Positions 10,710-22,770 of a stretch of 64,000 nt of DNA are shown in pieces. A program made the position numbers and the translations under genes. Source of the DNA: Crocodylus rhombifer (lineage: Eukaryota > Chordata > Crocodylia > Crocodylidae); the NCBI GenBank assembly GCA_038503035.1, contig JAVSML010021685.1:62001-126000 (forward strand), written 5' to 3'. The notes under the pieces were generated by a model. It saw nothing but the letters and a program-made list of their open reading frames with translations, searched no databases and was not told the origin of the DNA. Position 1 is the stretch's first letter; each line of letters starts with the position of its first letter.

Positions 10710-11601
10710 CAAGTGGATGGTTGCTGCCTGACCATGCAGACCGGCTGCAATGATGCAGGGGTAGAGAGGACCCTGAGGGAGGTAGGGTTGAGAGCCAGCA
10801 TGGTGTGGGATTTGTATGATAAGCCTGGGGCTTATGTTATGTTGTAGCCGGCTGGCTAATAGTGCAGTTTAGTTACCATTATACTGCAGGACCGGGTGAG
10901 GCTGTAGGGGTGTGAGGAGGCCTCACGGTAGCCCCCCCCCATTAATCTGGGGGTTCCTGGTGCCCAGTGGGGCACGGCAAGCAGTGCTGGGTGGGCACAG
11001 CTGTTGGCGCCAGTGGGGTGCATGTTGGGGGGGTTGACCCCCGCCCTAGTAGGGCAGGTGACCAAGACGGTGGTCCAGGGGGCCAGGCACGGCTGCGGCC
11101 ACCTGAGCCTCAACCGGATGTAGGATGAGGAAAGGGTCCTGGAGGGCTCCACAGTGCTGGGGACTCTCATGCCGCAGTGGGCACGGCGAGCGAGCGCCGG
11201 AGAAGCACTCGGCGTGTGGGGGTTGTAGCCCCAGCGCGAGAGGCGCGGCAGAGGCCCCAGAGGGGGGCAACGAGCAGGGCGCTGGTGCAGGACAAGCGCA
11301 AGGGCGCTAAAGCGTAAAGACTTTGATAACGTCCGGGAATAGCTGCGAGGCTTGGGGGGTGCTGAAGGGGAGGTAGGAGGCATGCATCGCCCATAAGGCA
11401 GGGGTGCACTGGGGCACCCCAATCAGAATGGGGCGTACAGTGGAGCAGTGTCCAAGGTGAGACAAGGCAGCCTCCCATACTGAACCTAGAACATCAAAGA
11501 TGTGGCAGGCGAGTAGAGGGTGCTGAGTCACCTAATTGGACACGGCAGGGGACGCTAGGGAGCTTCACGGCCGCTCCTAGGCCCCACTCCATGACACCAT
11601 G

Positions 11602-13186
11602 CATCATTCTCAAGTACACATCCATAAATGTTAATGAAACAGTTTATTTGTCTGCATTCATACCAAGCAACACACCTTTCTCTTTACCATTCTGTGACCT
11701 CAGAAACAAACATTATAGTGAATGAAAAAAAGACTGCTATGGGACAGTAATAGATTCCAACCATATTTTAGCTCAGATATTTGTATCTCAGCTTCTGTGC
11801 TTGGCCTTGTCTGCACCAGCCATTTTTCATAACATTTCCTACAGCTGCTACCTGATGTAACTCTATCAATAGCGGTGGCTCTGGGAATGCGTATGCAGAA
11901 AAATCACGGGAACTGGTGCATTAACCACTGCCATGACCTGCTGTAATGGTGGCAGAACCGCCAGTAGCAGATTTCTGCTAGTTCTTTGGCCATTGTTAGC
12001 AAAAGCAGAGCAGCAACAATCAACAATTTTAAGAAAAAATGGAGGCGTGGTCCTAGTCTTTAGATTTAGTCTCTCCTTCAGTCTGACTGCAGCCTGTGTA
12101 ACAACAATACCTGTCAAGAGATTTCCTGCCATTTGGCAAATGCTTGAGCTGGTAGTCCCTCTCAGCACTTCTCTGCCTCCCTCCAGAGATCTGAGCTTTG
12201 ATTTCTTTCTTTAAGTAGTGGCTTGCAACGCTTATCCTCAATAAGAGTCAAAGGAGTAAAATATTAAATCATCAAGGTTGCGTTTTTATTGTTGTTTGTT
12301 TGTTTGTTTGTTTGTTTGTTTGTCTTAAAGAGAGCAAGTAAGAAATAGAAAAATCCAAGTAAATGCCACACAGGTAAAAAGCAATAAGTTAGGTCAAGTC
12401 TAGAGCCAATGAATTAGGTATCCTAAAAATCTTTATATTACAAGCTCTGAACATATAGCACGTATGTGAAAGTGTTCTCTCTAAACCTTGGCTGTGGTAA
12501 AGGTTTCTATCTAATTAGTGGCTCACATAGGCCTATATGCCATCCTCAGTGTATTGCTTGGAGTCTTGATACTGAAACGCAGAACAATTGAAATACAGAG
12601 CATGCCAATGATCCAGTATTTTGACTGCGTGATTAGAAACGGGTGCTTCAGAGAATAATGTAAGACCTCTGTAAAATACAGTTACACAAGAAATGCTGAT
12701 AAGAAAAAGCATGCTCCTAACCTAAGGCAAATGGTGATTGGCTTGTGACTTGAAGCATAAATGTGTATATTACTCATGCATTTTTACTTTAGTTATGTAA
12801 CAGCAGCTTACAGCCTTATTTATATAAATATTAAATCTTCTTTTATTTCTTTAAATCCAACCAGGCTCCTTGCTTCATTGATACTTTGTACGCTGCATCC
12901 CTTAGGTTGATTATTCTTTCCTTCTCTCGATTTTGAAGTCAGCTATCTTAATTTTATTAACTATTCTTTTGGGCTTTTTTATAAAGGCAGAAGGTCAAGA
13001 AGAGCACCTTTCTGTATACCATTCATTATTTTTATACCGCTACATTTTTCAGTTCCCTTCTTTTTTCCTTGGCTGTATGGGGAAAAATGTATAAGAATGG
13101 TATTCTGTTCCATAGTGTTTTCAATGCTTTTCCCAGAAGCTTTTCTATTTCCGTTACATCCTTTTTGAACTAAGCCTTGTGGGTCA
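11602..13186. other. Intergenic, nothing recognised apart from a microsatellite
   Basis: AT-rich unique-looking sequence with a (TTTG)n tract at 12291-12323. No exon-like frame or element terminus was found. Confidence 0.5.
12291..12323. repeat. (TTTG)n microsatellite
   Basis: About eight TTTG/GTTT units, the last followed by TCTTAAAG. Confidence 0.95.
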
Positions 13187-15759
13187 GATTACAAGGGGGT
13201 AGGGGTGAAAGGGACTTGGTAGTGAGAAGTGTACTACAGACTCCCACACCAGGAGGAAGAGTTAGACTTAGAATTCTCAAAACAGCTCTCAAAGGCAGCA
13301 CGCTCAAAAGACCTAGTTGTCATGGGTGACCTAAATTACCCAGACATCTGCAGGGAGGAGCAGTTGGCCAGGTCTGCCCATTCACATAGGTTCTTAACCT
13401 GCATACAGGACCTTCATCTAACACAGGAGGTATGCAGTCCCACTAGGAGGAATGACTTACTTGACTTGGTCTTGGCCTCAGGGGAGGACTTGGTGGGGGA
13501 TCTACAGGTACAAGGTAACCTAGGGGATAGTGCCCACCAGTTGATAGGATTCACTATAGGGCATAAGGTGGGAAAGACAAATAGTAGGGTAGCAGTGCTA
13601 GACTTCCAGAGGGCCAACTTCAATGAGCTCAGGAGATTGGTTAGGGTGGGACCGAGGGGTAATCGCATCTGTGAGATGGGAGTCCAAGAAGGGTGGGAGT
13701 TCCTCAAGGGACTGACCTTACAGGCACAGAGGGACACCATCCCAGTACACGCAAAGGGAGGCAAAAGAGCCAAAAAAACCTCCTTGGCTGAGCAGGGAAA
13801 TCCAGGAGACCCTTCAGGGAAAAAAGTGGCCTACAGGCTGTGGAAGCAGGGGGCAGCCACCAAGGAAGAGTACACCTGCTTGGCTCATACTTGCAGAGAA
13901 GCAGTGAGGAAGGCCAAAGCAGATACAGAACTCAAGTTGGCAACAAAGATTAAGGACAACAAAAAGCCCTTCTTTAAACACATAGGGAACAGGAAGAAGG
14001 CACAGGGTAACATAGGGCCTCTACAGAATGGACTAGGGCAATTCGTAACTGCTAGGATGGAAAAAGTGGAGCTCTTTAATAATTTCTTTGCTTCTGTTTT
14101 CCTGGACACGGATACAAATACACCTCCCAATGTGTCCTTAGTCTGGAGTGAGAGTAATACCAATCCACCAATGGTTAGCACCGATCTAGTGAAGGGGCAC
14201 TTGGAAGGGCTGAACGTATTTAAGTCAGTGGGCCCCAACAATCTTTACCCAAGGGTACTAAAGGAATTGGCCAATGACATAGCAGAACCACTGGTGCAAC
14301 TGTTTGAGTGCTCGTGGCACTTGGGACAGGTCCCAGAGGACTGGAAAAGGGCCAACGTGGTCCCTATCTTCAAGAAGAGGAGGAAGGAGGACCCGAGTAA
14401 TTATAACCCAGTTGGCCTCACCTCTATTCTCAGCAAAACCTTAGAAAAAATCATAAAGTATCACATTTGCAGGGAGCAAGCGGGTAATACAATGTTAAGG
14501 GGCAACCACCATGAGTTTATAGCAGGCAGATCATACCTGACTAACCTGGTTTCTTTTTATGACCAGGTCACAAAGTGCTTAGATGCAGGAGTGGAAGTAG
14601 ATTTTATTTACCTGGATTTTAAAAAGGCTTTTGACACGGTGTCGCACCCAGTTCTTACAAGCAAACTGAGTAGCTGTGATGTGGATTCTTTCACAGTAAA
14701 GTAGGTAAAAGCTAGCTTATGGGACACACCCAGAGAGTGGTGCTAGATGGGTCAGTTTCTGCCTGGAGGTATGTGGGCAGTGGTGTCCCCCAAGACTCTG
14801 TCCTTGGACAAGTACTCTTTAATATCTTCATCAGCAATCTGGATGAAGGCGTTGAAAACACCTTGTCCAAATTCACAGATGACACTAAACTATAGGGTAT
14901 AGTAAACACACTGGAGGGCAGAGAGTGAATCCAGGCAGATCTGGACAGACTGGGGAAGTGGGCAGATCAGAATAGGATACAATTTAACATGGATAAATGC
15001 AAGGTGCTGCACCTGGGGAGAAAGAATCTCCAACACACCTATAGACTGGGAAGTACCATTCTGAGCATCACAACAGTGGAAAGAGATCTCGGAGTCCTGG
15101 CTGACACAAAAATGACCATGAGTTGCCAGTGTGACGAGGTAATAAGCAAGACTAACCGCACTCTTTCTTGCTTCAGCAGGTTTATCATGAGCAGGTCTAG
15201 GGAAGTGATAATTCCCCTCTATGCAGCATTGGTGAGGCCGCAGATGGAATACTGAATCCAGTTTTGGGTGCTGCACTTCAAGAGGGGTGTGGATAACCTT
15301 GAGAGGGTTCAGAGGAGGGCTACTCATGGTTGAGGGCCTGCAGGTAAGACCCTATGAAGACAGACTGAGGGACCTGAATCTCTTCAGCCTCCACAAGAGA
15401 AGGCTGAGAGGCAATCTTGTGGCTGCCTATGAACTCATCAAGGGGGTTAGGAGGGAATAGGGGACAGTCTGTTTACCAGGGCACCTCTCAGGGTTACCAG
15501 AAATAATGGCCACAAGCTGAAGGAGAATAGATTTAGATTGGACATAAGGAAGAAATTCTTTATGGTAAGGGCTGCCAAAATATTGAATGGGCTTCTAAGG
15601 GAGGTGGTGCTTTCCCCTACCTTGGAATTCAAGAGAAGATTAGACAGGCATCTGGCTGGGGTTACTTAACCCCTGTGCTCTTTTCTGTCTGGACCAGGGG
15701 GTCGGACCTGATGATCTACCAGGTCACTTCCGACTCTAGAAATCTATGAGATCTATGAA
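13187..15759 (+). mobile_element. CR1 LINE, 5'-truncated inside the endonuclease, complete 3' end
   Basis: Coding begins inside the ORF2 endonuclease and continues through RT to a CR1 3' UTR (15660-15759). The end has the hallmark GGACCTGATGATCTACCAGG and closes with two tandem ATCTATGA-type units, the short 3'-terminal repeat diagnostic of CR1. Reading order is endonuclease, RT motif A, a stop at 14704, [15 protein letters not shown] (motif C altered from FADD), then the C-terminal block MDKCKVLHLGRK at 14989 onward and RVQRRATH near 15305. Several stops and frameshifts lie downstream of 14704. 5' truncation is the normal outcome of LINE insertion. Its long open frame suggests it is among the younger copies here. 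Confidence 0.95.
13229..14704 (+). pseudogene. CR1 ORF2 remnant: endonuclease C-terminal part and RT N-terminal part
   Basis: A 491-codon open frame. Residues 1-110 are the end of an APE-type endonuclease: YYRLP, VVMGDLNYPDI (residues 30-40, keeping the D and N of the GDxN motif), then DSAHQL, where the catalytic SDH has become SAH (residues 101-103). Residues 110-330 are the linker, with TKIKDNKKPFFKHIG. RT begins near residue 335 (GPNNLYPRVLKEL), continues through VPEDWKRANVVPIFKK and NYNPVGLTSI, and reaches motif A, IYLDFKKAFDTVSHP, near residue 461. The frame stops there, before motifs B and C. In the live element this protein nicks target DNA and reverse-transcribes the RNA. The lost Asp and early stop make it inactive. 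The start is a truncation point, not a true initiation codon. Confidence 0.9.
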
Positions 15760-17454
15760 CTAGAGCAACCAAAGCAACATAGTGGTCAAGATGATAGCAA
15801 GCTACCCATCTGTATAAAAGCAACATAATTTTATAATTATTCTCTCTCTCTCTCTTTCTTAATTTATTCTAACATCTTGTTTTCTCTTTTAACCAATGCT
15901 GTGCCCTGAGTAATGTTTACACCAGCCTCTCACAGGGATGTGTCTGACAAGTTTCTGAGTGGTTACAGTTAATTTAAAAGTCATCCACGTGCATGAATAA
16001 TTTAAACTGTTCCTTCCACTGTACATTATTTTGCACTCATCTATACTGTATTGCATTTACATTTCATTTGCTTGGTGTACAGCATGATTAATTTTCTTTA
16101 TTCAGTTCAAATAGCCAAATATACATCTGTAATGACTGTGGTCTAAAGATTAGTTAAGCAGACCCAGCATGAACCATACAGTCTAAACTCCCATTGCAAG
16201 TATTAATATAAAATGATCCAATTTTTTAGAAGTAACGTACACACAGATGTGTCCTTCTGTGTGTCTCTTATCACATCAGTAGTAACTCAGACCACTGAAA
16301 TATGTGCAATATCATACAATCAAGGGGCTGTGCTAAGGGGCACAATGAGTGTCTAGTCCATTTCTTGGGCCATATGTTGTTCCTGCCACACAGTGCAATA
16401 AAGCTGAACTGTGATACTGCAAAAACTGAAATGAAAACGGAAATTGGAACAGCAGCATTTAAATTTCTGACAAATCTTGTAGAAGTCAATTCAGAAAAAA
16501 TTAAGCTCAACCCAGCAACATGGGTCTTGAAACCTGTATACAGGAGGACAGTTAGATGGGAATGCCAGTACAAGAGATGCCAAGATCAAAAAGATTTTGG
16601 AATGTTTTTGGTATTGGGAGTAAATGTCCCTTTCTTTGGGACAGAAATTGAATTAAAAAGCCAAATTTAGGCCAAACAAGTTAGAAAAAATATCCTTTGC
16701 ATAGTTAAAGAAACTGGGCCACAATAAACAAAATACAAAGTACCTAATATGTGCATGTTAGAGAAGATAATTCCCAAAATTGGTTACATCGTCTAATGTT
16801 GTATGTATTCAACAACACTGTAGATCAGAAATGCAGACGGGGGGTTTTAAGGAAGAGAGAGACAGAAGTTAGAGTGGACTTGTGCTTAAAGCACTGGGCA
16901 GAGAATGAGGTGGGTTTTAGTTCTCACCTCTCCCCTAAAGTTGCTGAGCAAACTTCAACAAGTCATATAATCCATTTGTGTCTCTATTCTATGCCTAATG
17001 TGAGAGGAAATAATGCTACTTATCTCACAGGGATTTTGTGAAGATAAGACTGTGAATACTTGGGAGCCAGTCCCTATTACAGTGGGAACCAGATATGTAA
17101 ATAGAGAATATTTAAGATAGATGATAGGTTATTAACATGTGGGAAATACAAAGTGACAATAAATCTTTTGCTTAGGCCTAGATAAGTAAGCTAGCTAAAA
17201 CTTAAACTATTGTTCAGTTTTAGTGGAAGATAAACCATACACCACCCTCCATTTGACCCAAGCTTATCAGCAGTAGTTAATCAGCTTAAACAGTACCTTG
17301 TTAGTAATGTATTAAAAGAGCAATATGCTAGTGCAGTCAGCAGTCACCTTCTGATTATAGCAGATTTTCAGCATGTTATGAACTAGATACTGCAAAGGCT
17401 CAAAATGATCAAATATTATCGGATAATTTCTTATTTACTGGAGGAACAAGAGCC
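15760..17454. other. Intergenic, nothing recognised
   Basis: AT-rich sequence with a short (CT)n run at 15840-15858. No supported gene. Confidence 0.5.
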
Positions 17455-17518
17455 AGTTAGACAAATTATCCTTTGCATAATTTGTTAGTTAGACAAATTA
17501 TCCTTTGCATAATTTGAA
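17455..17518. repeat. 32-bp perfect-phase tandem duplication
   Basis: Units 17455-17486 and 17487-17518 match at 30 of 32 positions, differing only in the last two bases. Each contains TATCCTTTGCATAATTTG, and a similar TATCCTTTGCATA also occurs at 16690-16702. Confidence 0.9.
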
Positions 17519-17745
17519 AACCAGACTATGCAGAATGCAAAATTAAAATAAAAACCACTGCATCATGTACTTAAAGCCCAGAGATGATGCTAAAGAAATT
17601 AACCCTGTTAAAGAACTTAGCTGTAAATGTATATACCTCCATTTCCTTCTATGGAGCTATATTGATTTATACTCACTGAAAATCTGGTATAAAAAATAAG
17701 GGTCAGATTACAAGCCCTTTTCTCATAATGAATAGTGCTGTATAT

Positions 17746-18253
17746 CAGTGGTGCTCGAATTTTTGGTCCAATGGGCCAGATGAGTGGAGCAAGGCAAGTC
17801 TGCATCGCTAAATAGAGATGTGCAGGACAGGATTGGGCCTCGGGGCCCAGCACCACCCAATTCACCCATAACCTGAGGTTGGGTTCCCGGGGCCTGCCAC
17901 CACCCATTCCCACTGGGATTGGGCCCCAAGGACCTGGCACTTCCCTCTTGTGTCCCTGTGCATCATCATTGGGGTCTAGCACCACCTCTTCTTGTCCCCG
18001 GGCCCCAGGATTGGTGTGTAGGGCCTGGTGCTACCCTCTCCCAGGCCCCCCCACACACCAGGATTGGGCTATAGGGACCAGCGCCAACCCTCCCCAGCCC
18101 TGTGCATTATGATCAGGCACCTGATCCAGCATGCAGAACCCAGGGCTCCCAATGAATCCAGAAATTTGGTAGCAGGGGAGCAGTGCAATGGGCCAGATTA
18201 CATGGTGCTGTGGACCAGATATGGTTTGTGGGCTGGGAGGGTGAGCATCTCTG
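17746..18253 (+). mobile_element. hAT-like element with internal minisatellite, copy 1
   Basis: The left end is CAGTGGTGCTCGAA, close to the CAGTGGTGCTCAACC end of many hAT-like elements. The right end, GTGAGCATCTCTG, is a degraded inverted partner. The centre is a degenerate tandem array of roughly 45-55 bp units built on GGATTGGGC followed by GGCACCACC-type sequence. The GGGCCAGAT block and CATGGTGC near the right end recur in copy 2 at 28019-28524, in the same orientation. No convincing target duplication remains and there is no transposase. Confidence 0.6.
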
Positions 18254-18431
18254 TTTTATTCCACGCAGATTCTTACTGAAACAACCTAGTTATTTGTCCA
18301 GTTTGCCTTACCTTGTATATCACAACTCAGAATCTAATATTGCCTGGGAACTTGTCTTGCCGTGATAAATTACTAAGGGAATCAAGGTAGCTGGTTGGAG
18401 TGTTGTTGTAACCATGATGGTAATGGAAATA

Positions 18432-18540
18432 TGGAAGAAGCAAGGGGTTTTTTGGTGATGCCTTTTATTACACAAATTATATAATTGGGAGAAAGGTTAA
18501 TCGAGCTTTCTAACACAAGGTGCCCTTCCTCAGGTATGGC
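18432..18540 (-). repeat. Short dispersed-repeat tail
   Basis: CCTTTTATTACACAAATTAT, then GAGCTTTCTAACAC and CCTTCCTCAGG, follow the same ordered pattern as 8081-8150 (TTTTATTAGATCAACT, AAGCTTT, TTCATCAG). Probably a decayed tail of the same broad class. Confidence 0.4.
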
Positions 18541-18690
18541 AGTCATGTTGTGCTTGATTGCCCTGGTAAAACACCTGGCCAGTTGGTAGAAAAACAGTAG
18601 AAATAAAAGTTTAGAGACTCAGCAAGTATTTACTGCAATTAAACAAGTGCATTGGTTTTGATGCACTCTGATATAGATCCTGCTTCTTTA

Positions 18691-19018
18691 GGGCACCTAT
18701 ACACATGACAGACCTCTGCTTGGATGCATGCTAATTAATATGTGTCAGAGCAGACTCGATTAATTGAGTTTGCTGTGAGTCTGCTGGAGCATGCTAATTA
18801 GCACATTCCAGCAACCTCTACATCATGTGTATTCAGCATCCGCCCCCCTTTCAAAAAGGCAGCAGGGGTGCTTTAACTAAAGCTTATTGAATGAGCTTTA
18901 GTTAAAGCACCCCCCCCCCCACTGCCATTTTGAAGTGCAGGACACTGAATACACATCACGCTGTGGGTGCTTTATTTAAAGTGTCCCCTAACCTCTCGGA
19001 GGATGTGTATAGACACCC
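18691..19018. mobile_element. Palindromic MITE with TTA duplication, Harbinger-like
   Basis: Ends are GGGCACCTATACACAT and, reverse-complemented, GGGTGTCTATACACAT; the 3 differences in 16 are all transitions. The exact 3-bp repeat TTA flanks it at 18688-18690 and 19019-19021, the target preference of PIF/Harbinger transposases. Inside, 18825-18884 and 18894-18956 form a long inverted repeat with a perfect 18-bp stem core (18867-18884 with 18894-18911). GCATGCTAATTA is also directly repeated in the left half. No transposase is present. It may belong to the crocodilian MITE-like repeats in the literature, but I cannot confirm a name. Confidence 0.8.
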
Positions 19019-19021
19019 TTA

Positions 19022-22000
19022 AACATCAGCTGATCTGTGAGCAGATTTATATTTTCTTTTTAATGGCATATTGCTGTCTAGCTGTTTTAGTCTAGTCATA
19101 TTACACCGGCAGCCAGCTAACAGGGTGCTTCTGATATTTTGACATTTCTGATTCAACCAGAACATCAGGAACACCATGAAGATGTTTTCCAGTAATACTT
19201 TTGAACCAGAGAAGGCACTAGGTAGAGGTCTAGTGGAAGAGACGAGTTCTAGGTTTGAGATTCTCTGTGCTGTCTGAAAGCTTCATAACTTGTTAACTCT
19301 AGATTCTGATTTTCCTCTCAAAAGATGCATGTTGTACGGTATCCTGAAGTAATATCTTTAAGGACAGATTTCTTCTCTTCTCATTCCCATTGCCATGCAG
19401 AATAGATTTGATTATTATTCCTAATGTTGCATTTGTTGATATAAATTTCTGGCCTGCTGCTTAGTTATTTCATTACGGAGAATTTTTCTTTTGTTAATAC
19501 AACATCACTGGCAGAGAGCCAAACAAAACAAGTTATGGCAATAAGCACTATTCATCAAGTCCTTTTTGCTTTAGACTTGTTTTCTATGGTCACTTCAAGA
19601 TTTTTATTAGCTTGCTTTCTTTTTTGAGGTATTATTAGGGTTAAGATGGTGACAAACATATAATATTCAAATGCTGCTTCTGCAAATGGAAATGGCATAA
19701 TTATATTGTGGCCGACAGTATGTCTTATCAACATACTGTACTAATTACAAACTAAATAGTTCTATATTTACTAACACTGGAAACCCAATAGGAAAAGATT
19801 AAATGTTGCAGCTTACCCTAGCCTGCACAAAAGTTATGGGTTTATACATCACTATTTCCAGAAAAAAGATATCTTCAAAATCTGTATATATTTGTGAGAG
19901 TCATTGGGTTTTTTATTATATTGACCTATTTTACATTTAGCTTAAGAGTTTCTGGAAATGTGTAAAGTTATGTTTTAACTAACAGAAACTAAATTTATAC
20001 ACAGCATGCTATCAAAAAAAAAATCTCATGTAGATCATAGAAGCTAGGGTAACCAAAAAAGCCGACAATTTAAAATGGCCTCAGCTTCTAAAAATGAGTC
20101 TACCAGTTGAAAAATCAGGACCAAGGTTTTCAAGACTGCCTGCTAACTCTGTGTGCTCTGAGTTTTGGATTCCTTCAATTTGCAGTGGAGCTGGAAGCCC
20201 ACAATTCCTACTAACGTTGATCAAGCTCTAGGTATCTCATATTGGGAACACAAAAATTGAGGTAAGATTAAATATGTTAGGATTATATAGTTTACAGAAA
20301 AGAGGAATGAAAGGAGAAATGATGAAGTATCCATTTGCTGAGAAAGAGACCATATCTATGGTTTAAAAGATCTTACTTCTTAAATACCCACAGGAATACC
20401 TACAGTCTACAAGAAATTATATAATTTCAAAGGTACATTCTGCTTATATTATTCATGTAAGGAATCTCAAACTAGTCATAGAATCAGGATTTAGTACTGA
20501 ATGATGAGCTAAATTTGCTGGTTCCAGAGACACAAACTATTTCAAGTTGATTAAGTAACTTAAAGTAGCTTTCACTACTTTAAGAGCACTGACAACATGT
20601 TTATGACCTCAACTAGTAAATAACTCAACCAGTCCGGCTTCCAATCAGATAGGAATTATCTTGAATCATTTCTGAAAAATCCTAAATCTTCCAGAAACAA
20701 AAATTATAGCCTTAATTTTTAGAAGAATTTAAAATAAACGTGTCTGTTAATTCCTGACTCTGAGTCAGATGCATTAAAACTGAATTATGGGATGCAGTTG
20801 TTTCTGATTCTACGTTATGTCATCATGTCATATGATTTTATGAACCATGTACAAAACCTTAGAACCAGTTCCTTGAGGGACATGCAGAGTTTGAGTAAAT
20901 GAATATTGTACTCTGAAAAATCCACTCAAAGGACAAGGAAAAAGTATCCTTGGCTGCCACTTGTAGTATCAGTTGCCTCTACAAACTCGTGAGTAAAGTA
21001 GCAAAACTTCAACTAATAGACCTACCATTTCACATTTTGGATATCACCTCTTTAGACTCTGTATATTTGCAGTAGAACTGTCCTGAGCAATTTTTGCCAT
21101 TTATACAGATAAGAACATGCAGAGATAGGGCTTTAAGTCAGAGTACTTGGCACTTTTTATAACTGAACTCTGATTTTCTTCGATGCATGATTTTGTAATT
21201 TTCATGTTGAAATTCAGAGACACCTGCATGTAATAGCATAACTATGAAGTAGAGGGGAGTTACTGGAACAACAGCCCCACATACTGCCTCTGTTTGGGAG
21301 GAACAAAATAGCCACCACTAAAGAGTGGCAGCTGACTACACTGCTGCCATCCACACTGCTGCAGCTAGCATTCCCCAGGCATCGCAGCTGCCCCAGGTGT
21401 GGGGCTATGCTGCTGTGCCTCTGGCTGCATGCATGCCAGGCTAGTTCAATTAAATTACTCTGCATGGAAAGCACATTTTGAGAGGAGATTTGAGAGGTTT
21501 TCAAAAGCGAGGTTGAGAAAGATGTAGTTTTTTAGTCCATCCTAAAACCCCCTAAGATTTTTCTACTGCAGTGGTTCTCAGACTTTCTAGTTCCCACTGC
21601 AGGATGTCCCAGACCTCTGGAATTGAATGTGGCCTAGCCAGAGAGGAAAGTAGTTTAATGTAACCATTATTTCTCCCATTCAGGAGAATACCATGCATGG
21701 AGCAGTTCAGCATCTCACATGATACTGGTACCACAGGAAGATGGGAAGGTCGGGGGCAAAGGAGCGTCAGTCACTAACAGAACTTCCATGCCCCACTGAT
21801 GGGTTACCACCAGCGAACCACAGGCTTGGTGTAGTACTTCTAAACACACACACACAAACATCCCCTCTGTTTCTATTTAGGAGGGAGGAAAAAACTTTCT
21901 TGGCAGCAAAGTTTGTTCCTCAGTAAAATGATTGTGCTACCTTTCATGGTACTTTGACACTTAACGGTGTTTAAAAAGTTGTATTACACAGCAGGAAACG

Positions 22001-22439
22001 TTGAAGCACTCATGTTATTTGCTTGAGGAATGCTAGTAGCACTACATGCTTCAGGTAGAGCTGCATACCAGTTTACTAAGAGAATCAGAAAACAGGCAAA
22101 ATTTAGAGTATCATACATGTCCAGTGAAGAATCAAATTAAGAACCCAAGTAAGATTTAAGCAGGTAAAGTGCTAAACATTTCCTGATATCCTCATTTTTT
22201 TCTCCTAGTTTTCCCAGTAGAAATAAAGACAAAGGAAAAGGGGCAAAATCCTGCCCTTACTACCTATGTCTGTGAAAGGTATGGGGAGGAGAGCTGTGGG
22301 CTAAGTACAGACATTCGTGGGCATTAGGGAGAGATTAAATCAATTCATATCAGGTAAATCGGGATGGGGGAGCTAGCTGAAGGGGTTGAGGGTGCAGCAG
22401 GCTGAAGGGGATTGGGAGTTCACTGTAGTGGGGAGGGAG
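19022..22439. other. Long AT-rich intergenic stretch
   Basis: No coding or repeat architecture beyond two weak signals: 21232-21440 (below) and a lone hAT-type terminus, CAGTGGTTCTCAGACTT, near 21570 without a visible partner. Confidence 0.5.
21232..21440 (+). repeat. Possible dispersed repeat starting near a CATAACTA motif
   Basis: The start AATAGCATAACTATG resembles 30483 (TAACATAACTAGGG) and the reversed end of 24860-25039 (GTGGCATAACTAGG). All three lead into CAG/CTGC-rich sequence. The similarity is short and this is a tentative family. Confidence 0.25.
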
Positions 22440-22770
22440 ATACGACCCATGGGTGGGGTAGAGAAGCAGGCAGGATCCATGGGTGATATGGGGGGTGGGG
22501 TAGAGGTGACCCATGGGGGTAGGAGGAGCAGGCATGACCCACAGGTTGGGTAACAGAGGCAGGCATGACTTATGATGTGTAGGCGGGGCAGACACATCCT
22601 GTGAGAGGTAAGAGGGACAGGCACAACCCACGGGTGGGGTAGGGGAAACAGGCATGACCCACAAGGGGTACAGGAATAGATGCGACCGGCAGGTGGGGGC
22701 GGGGAGGGGGTGGGCAGGCATGACCTGCAATGGGTAGGGAGGAAAGGCATGACCCATGGGTGGCCTGGGG
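22440..22770. repeat. Degenerate minisatellite, about 30-bp period
   Basis: About ten units of 26-38 bp built on GGCATGACCCATGGGTGGGGTAGG, with frequent substitutions and indels. The strong G/C strand skew creates long proline-rich minus-strand open frames that are artefacts. Confidence 0.88.

Larger units (their letters stand above)
10491..11596. mobile_element. Candidate solo LTR, 1106 bp
   Basis: The block begins TGTCACAGGG and ends CCATGACA, so it has the TG...CA ends of an LTR, with short inverted TGTCA/TGACA tips. It is bracketed by an exact 5-bp direct repeat, CCATG, at 10486-10490 and 11597-11601, as left by an LTR-retrotransposon or ERV integrase. It is far more GC- and CpG-rich than its surroundings, especially 11040-11330. 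A TATAAA-like site is at 10623-10630. No gag, pol or env frame lies inside or beside it, so it looks like the product of recombination between two LTRs. Orientation is undecided; the TATA-like site favours plus. The family is not identified. Confidence 0.65.

Noticed and set aside
10412..10753. Open frame with a run of arginines
   Set aside because: The arginines are the translation of the (GCAGGC)6 repeat inside the LTR; there is no domain outside it.
21570..21590. hAT-type terminus CAGTGGTTCTCAGACTT
   Set aside because: No inverted partner or target duplication was found downstream.
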